Source: Hyposmocoma kahamanoa
Taxonomy: Eukaryota; Arthropoda; Insecta; Lepidoptera; Cosmopterigidae
Length of the DNA: 64,000 nt
Direction: 5' to 3'
Assembly: GCF_003589595.1 (NCBI RefSeq)
Contig: NW_020654684.1
Span: forward strand, 3,587,141 to 3,651,140
Shown here: positions 62,726 through 64,000 of the stretch, one piece after another
Numbering within the stretch: the stretch's first letter is position 1
How the letters are laid out: the number at the start of each line of letters is the position of its first letter
The notes under the pieces: model-generated
Seen by the model: the letters and a program-made list of their open reading frames with translations, nothing else
Databases searched by the model: none
Told to the model about the DNA's origin: nothing
Translations under genes and position numbers: made by a program

Positions 62726-62966
62726 ACGTCGGCCATGTTCACCAACATGGCCGGCGTATTCTCACCTGGACCCCAATTCAGAACTCTTCGATGGGATATC
62801 GTTCTCGAATCGAAGGGTGCATTTCGACCTATTCAGAACATTCCGCATCCTGATTCGGATACGATATCGTTATCCAGCAGCATCTATGGATAACTACATA
62901 GATGCTGTCGGCGAAATAGATCCCAAAAAAATGAAAATCACTTTAAAGGTTTTAGACCTTTAAAGT
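62726..62966. other. Cluster of three short perfect or near-perfect hairpins
   Basis: TACGTCGGCCATGTT/AACATGGCCGGCGTA (62726-62759, one mismatch), CAGCATCTATG/CATAGATGCTG (about 62879-62908) and ACTTTAAAGGT/ACCTTTAAAGT (about 62939-62966) lie within 240 bp. Between them are GATATCGTT repeats. This may be a degraded DNA element. Confidence 0.6.
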
Positions 62967-63801
62967 ATTAAATATACGATTGCATTAGTCTTACATTCAA
63001 ATAAATTAATAAAATTGAACAAAATTTAGATGTTATCTAAAATAATAAGAGATTTCTATATTACATTGTTGCTTTGTAAACAATAGGGCGTTCCGTAAGT
63101 TTCATTCGATAACTGTGTTCTGAATAACGTTCGTGGCCTTTTGCCGGTCGAGAAGTTCGAGTTCAGTTTCATTTTGGTTCGGTTTCGAATACGACAGTTA
63201 CGATTCGGGTGTTGTGAGTAAAAATGAAAAGAAATCGGTCAACAATTGAGTTATAATAAGGTTCTAAATCGACCCCCAAAAGCGGCTGATAGGCTGCAAT
63301 TTGCAATATCAATATGCATTACTGCACGCTTTAGTTTGTTTACACATAGGCAGTCAGTTGAATCTGTAATTACTGATTAATTGTATCAATAATTTATGAT
63401 AGATCTACGTTGCAGAGTATTACGAGATTACTGCAATATGATAAATAACGGTAAACACAACTTTGTTTACACCCATAGTAACGCTAGAGTTGCGCTGTCT
63501 ATTTGTATTTTCTTTGTTTCAAATATTTGTATTTTTGTAAGTATCTCGCGCTTTATGTCGCTCTCGGGCAAATTGCGCCCTGTCGTCTAAGCCATACTGT
63601 AAAGAGTACAAACAAGTAAATGTAAGCAGGGCTGCAACTATATGAATTTTCAAATTCTGTAAGTGCACCAAAAAAATTAGGTGGAACCTCGTAGTTGTAA
63701 ACGATGACATAAATTCATCATGTTTTATATGTTTTGGTTGATTGATTAAAATCATCTCGTCTGTAACTAAAAAGAGTGAAAATGTTAATATAATCAAAAA
63801 G
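62967..63801. other. No recognisable gene
   Basis: Nothing supported. The 118-aa minus ORF at 63519-63875 runs through a repeat and has no known motif. Confidence 0.4.
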
Positions 63802-63950
63802 CAAAGATCTGCAACAAGCAAATTCGTAAGGCCTGCTGGTTCGTTCCGTGGCTTAATTGGCAGAGCATCTAGCACGGATTGCCCGAGGGAGCTGATTCGA
63901 ATCCCGCCGGATCAAAAGAACAAACTAGTGGAGTAATTTTACAAACAAAA
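63802..63950 (+). repeat. tRNA-like SINE, compact copy of the 1376-1905 family
   Basis: CCGTGGCTTAATTGGCAGAG (A-box) and GCTGATTCGAATCCCGCC (B-box) are well preserved. The ACTAGTGGAGTAATTT tail follows directly, without the inner segment present at 1690-1840. Upstream, CAAAGATCTGCAACAAGC matches the block at 1561. Confidence 0.7.
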
Positions 63951-64000
63951 GTGACCATCATGGCAGTAAATCATCGTGTCATTCAATAAACTTAAAAATT

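Noticed and set aside
1..64000. CRISPR array, bacterial operon or phage module
   Set aside because: No regularly spaced direct repeats, no compact ORF runs, and the only intact gene has introns.

Overview
The window looks like nuclear DNA from an insect, most likely a moth or butterfly (Lepidoptera). It is AT-rich, has no bacterial-style gene packing, and contains short GT-AG introns. It is full of decayed repeats of kinds common in Lepidoptera: an R1-clade LINE end, Jockey- and RTE-type LINE fragments, tRNA-derived SINEs, hAT, mariner-like and piggyBac remnants, and palindromic MITEs. No rRNA gene, intact tRNA gene, CRISPR array or bacterial operon was seen. The species cannot be named from sequence alone.

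One convincing host gene is present, on the + strand at 12119-15819. It has eight coding exons (12119-12156, 12246-12308, 12784-12934, 13161-13367, 13776-14045, 14401-14579, 15114-15295, 15578-15819). They join in frame into a 443-residue multi-pass membrane protein of the proton-coupled amino acid transporter family (SLC36/PAT, within AAAP). A start codon, all splice sites, a stop codon and downstream AATAAA signals can be read. A non-coding first exon near 12026-12054 is only tentative.

Upstream (1-12000) are SINE pieces, a SINE split by a GC-rich R1-clade LINE remnant (about 2480-3575), a TIR MITE (5190-5421) and a badly decayed Ty3/Gypsy pol (about 6950-10340) that carries a younger retroposon copy. 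The gene's introns also hold repeats: a palindromic element in intron 2 and an A-tailed retroposon that makes up nearly all of intron 5.

Downstream (16250-64000) no host exon could be supported. The recognisable content is mobile DNA: a 1-kb TIR element (18767-19811), RTE pieces (22081-22262, 56382-56815), a Jockey LINE inside an inverted-repeat element (28750-30440), an RNase H-bearing LINE fragment (32310-33140), a tRNA-Gly-derived SINE, an internally deleted piggyBac remnant (38583-38970), two hAT elements with perfect 8-bp target duplications (44563-44980 and 54554-55199), a mariner-like MITE with TA duplication (53766-54098) and a long-armed palindromic MITE (58161-58378). A roughly 260-300 bp retroposon family has six copies across the window.

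No new multi-gene system was found. The most informative observations concern repeat architecture: nested insertions, intact target-site duplications, foldback hairpins and a retroposon that may have duplicated a splice donor. Long stretches are unannotated because nothing in them could be supported.
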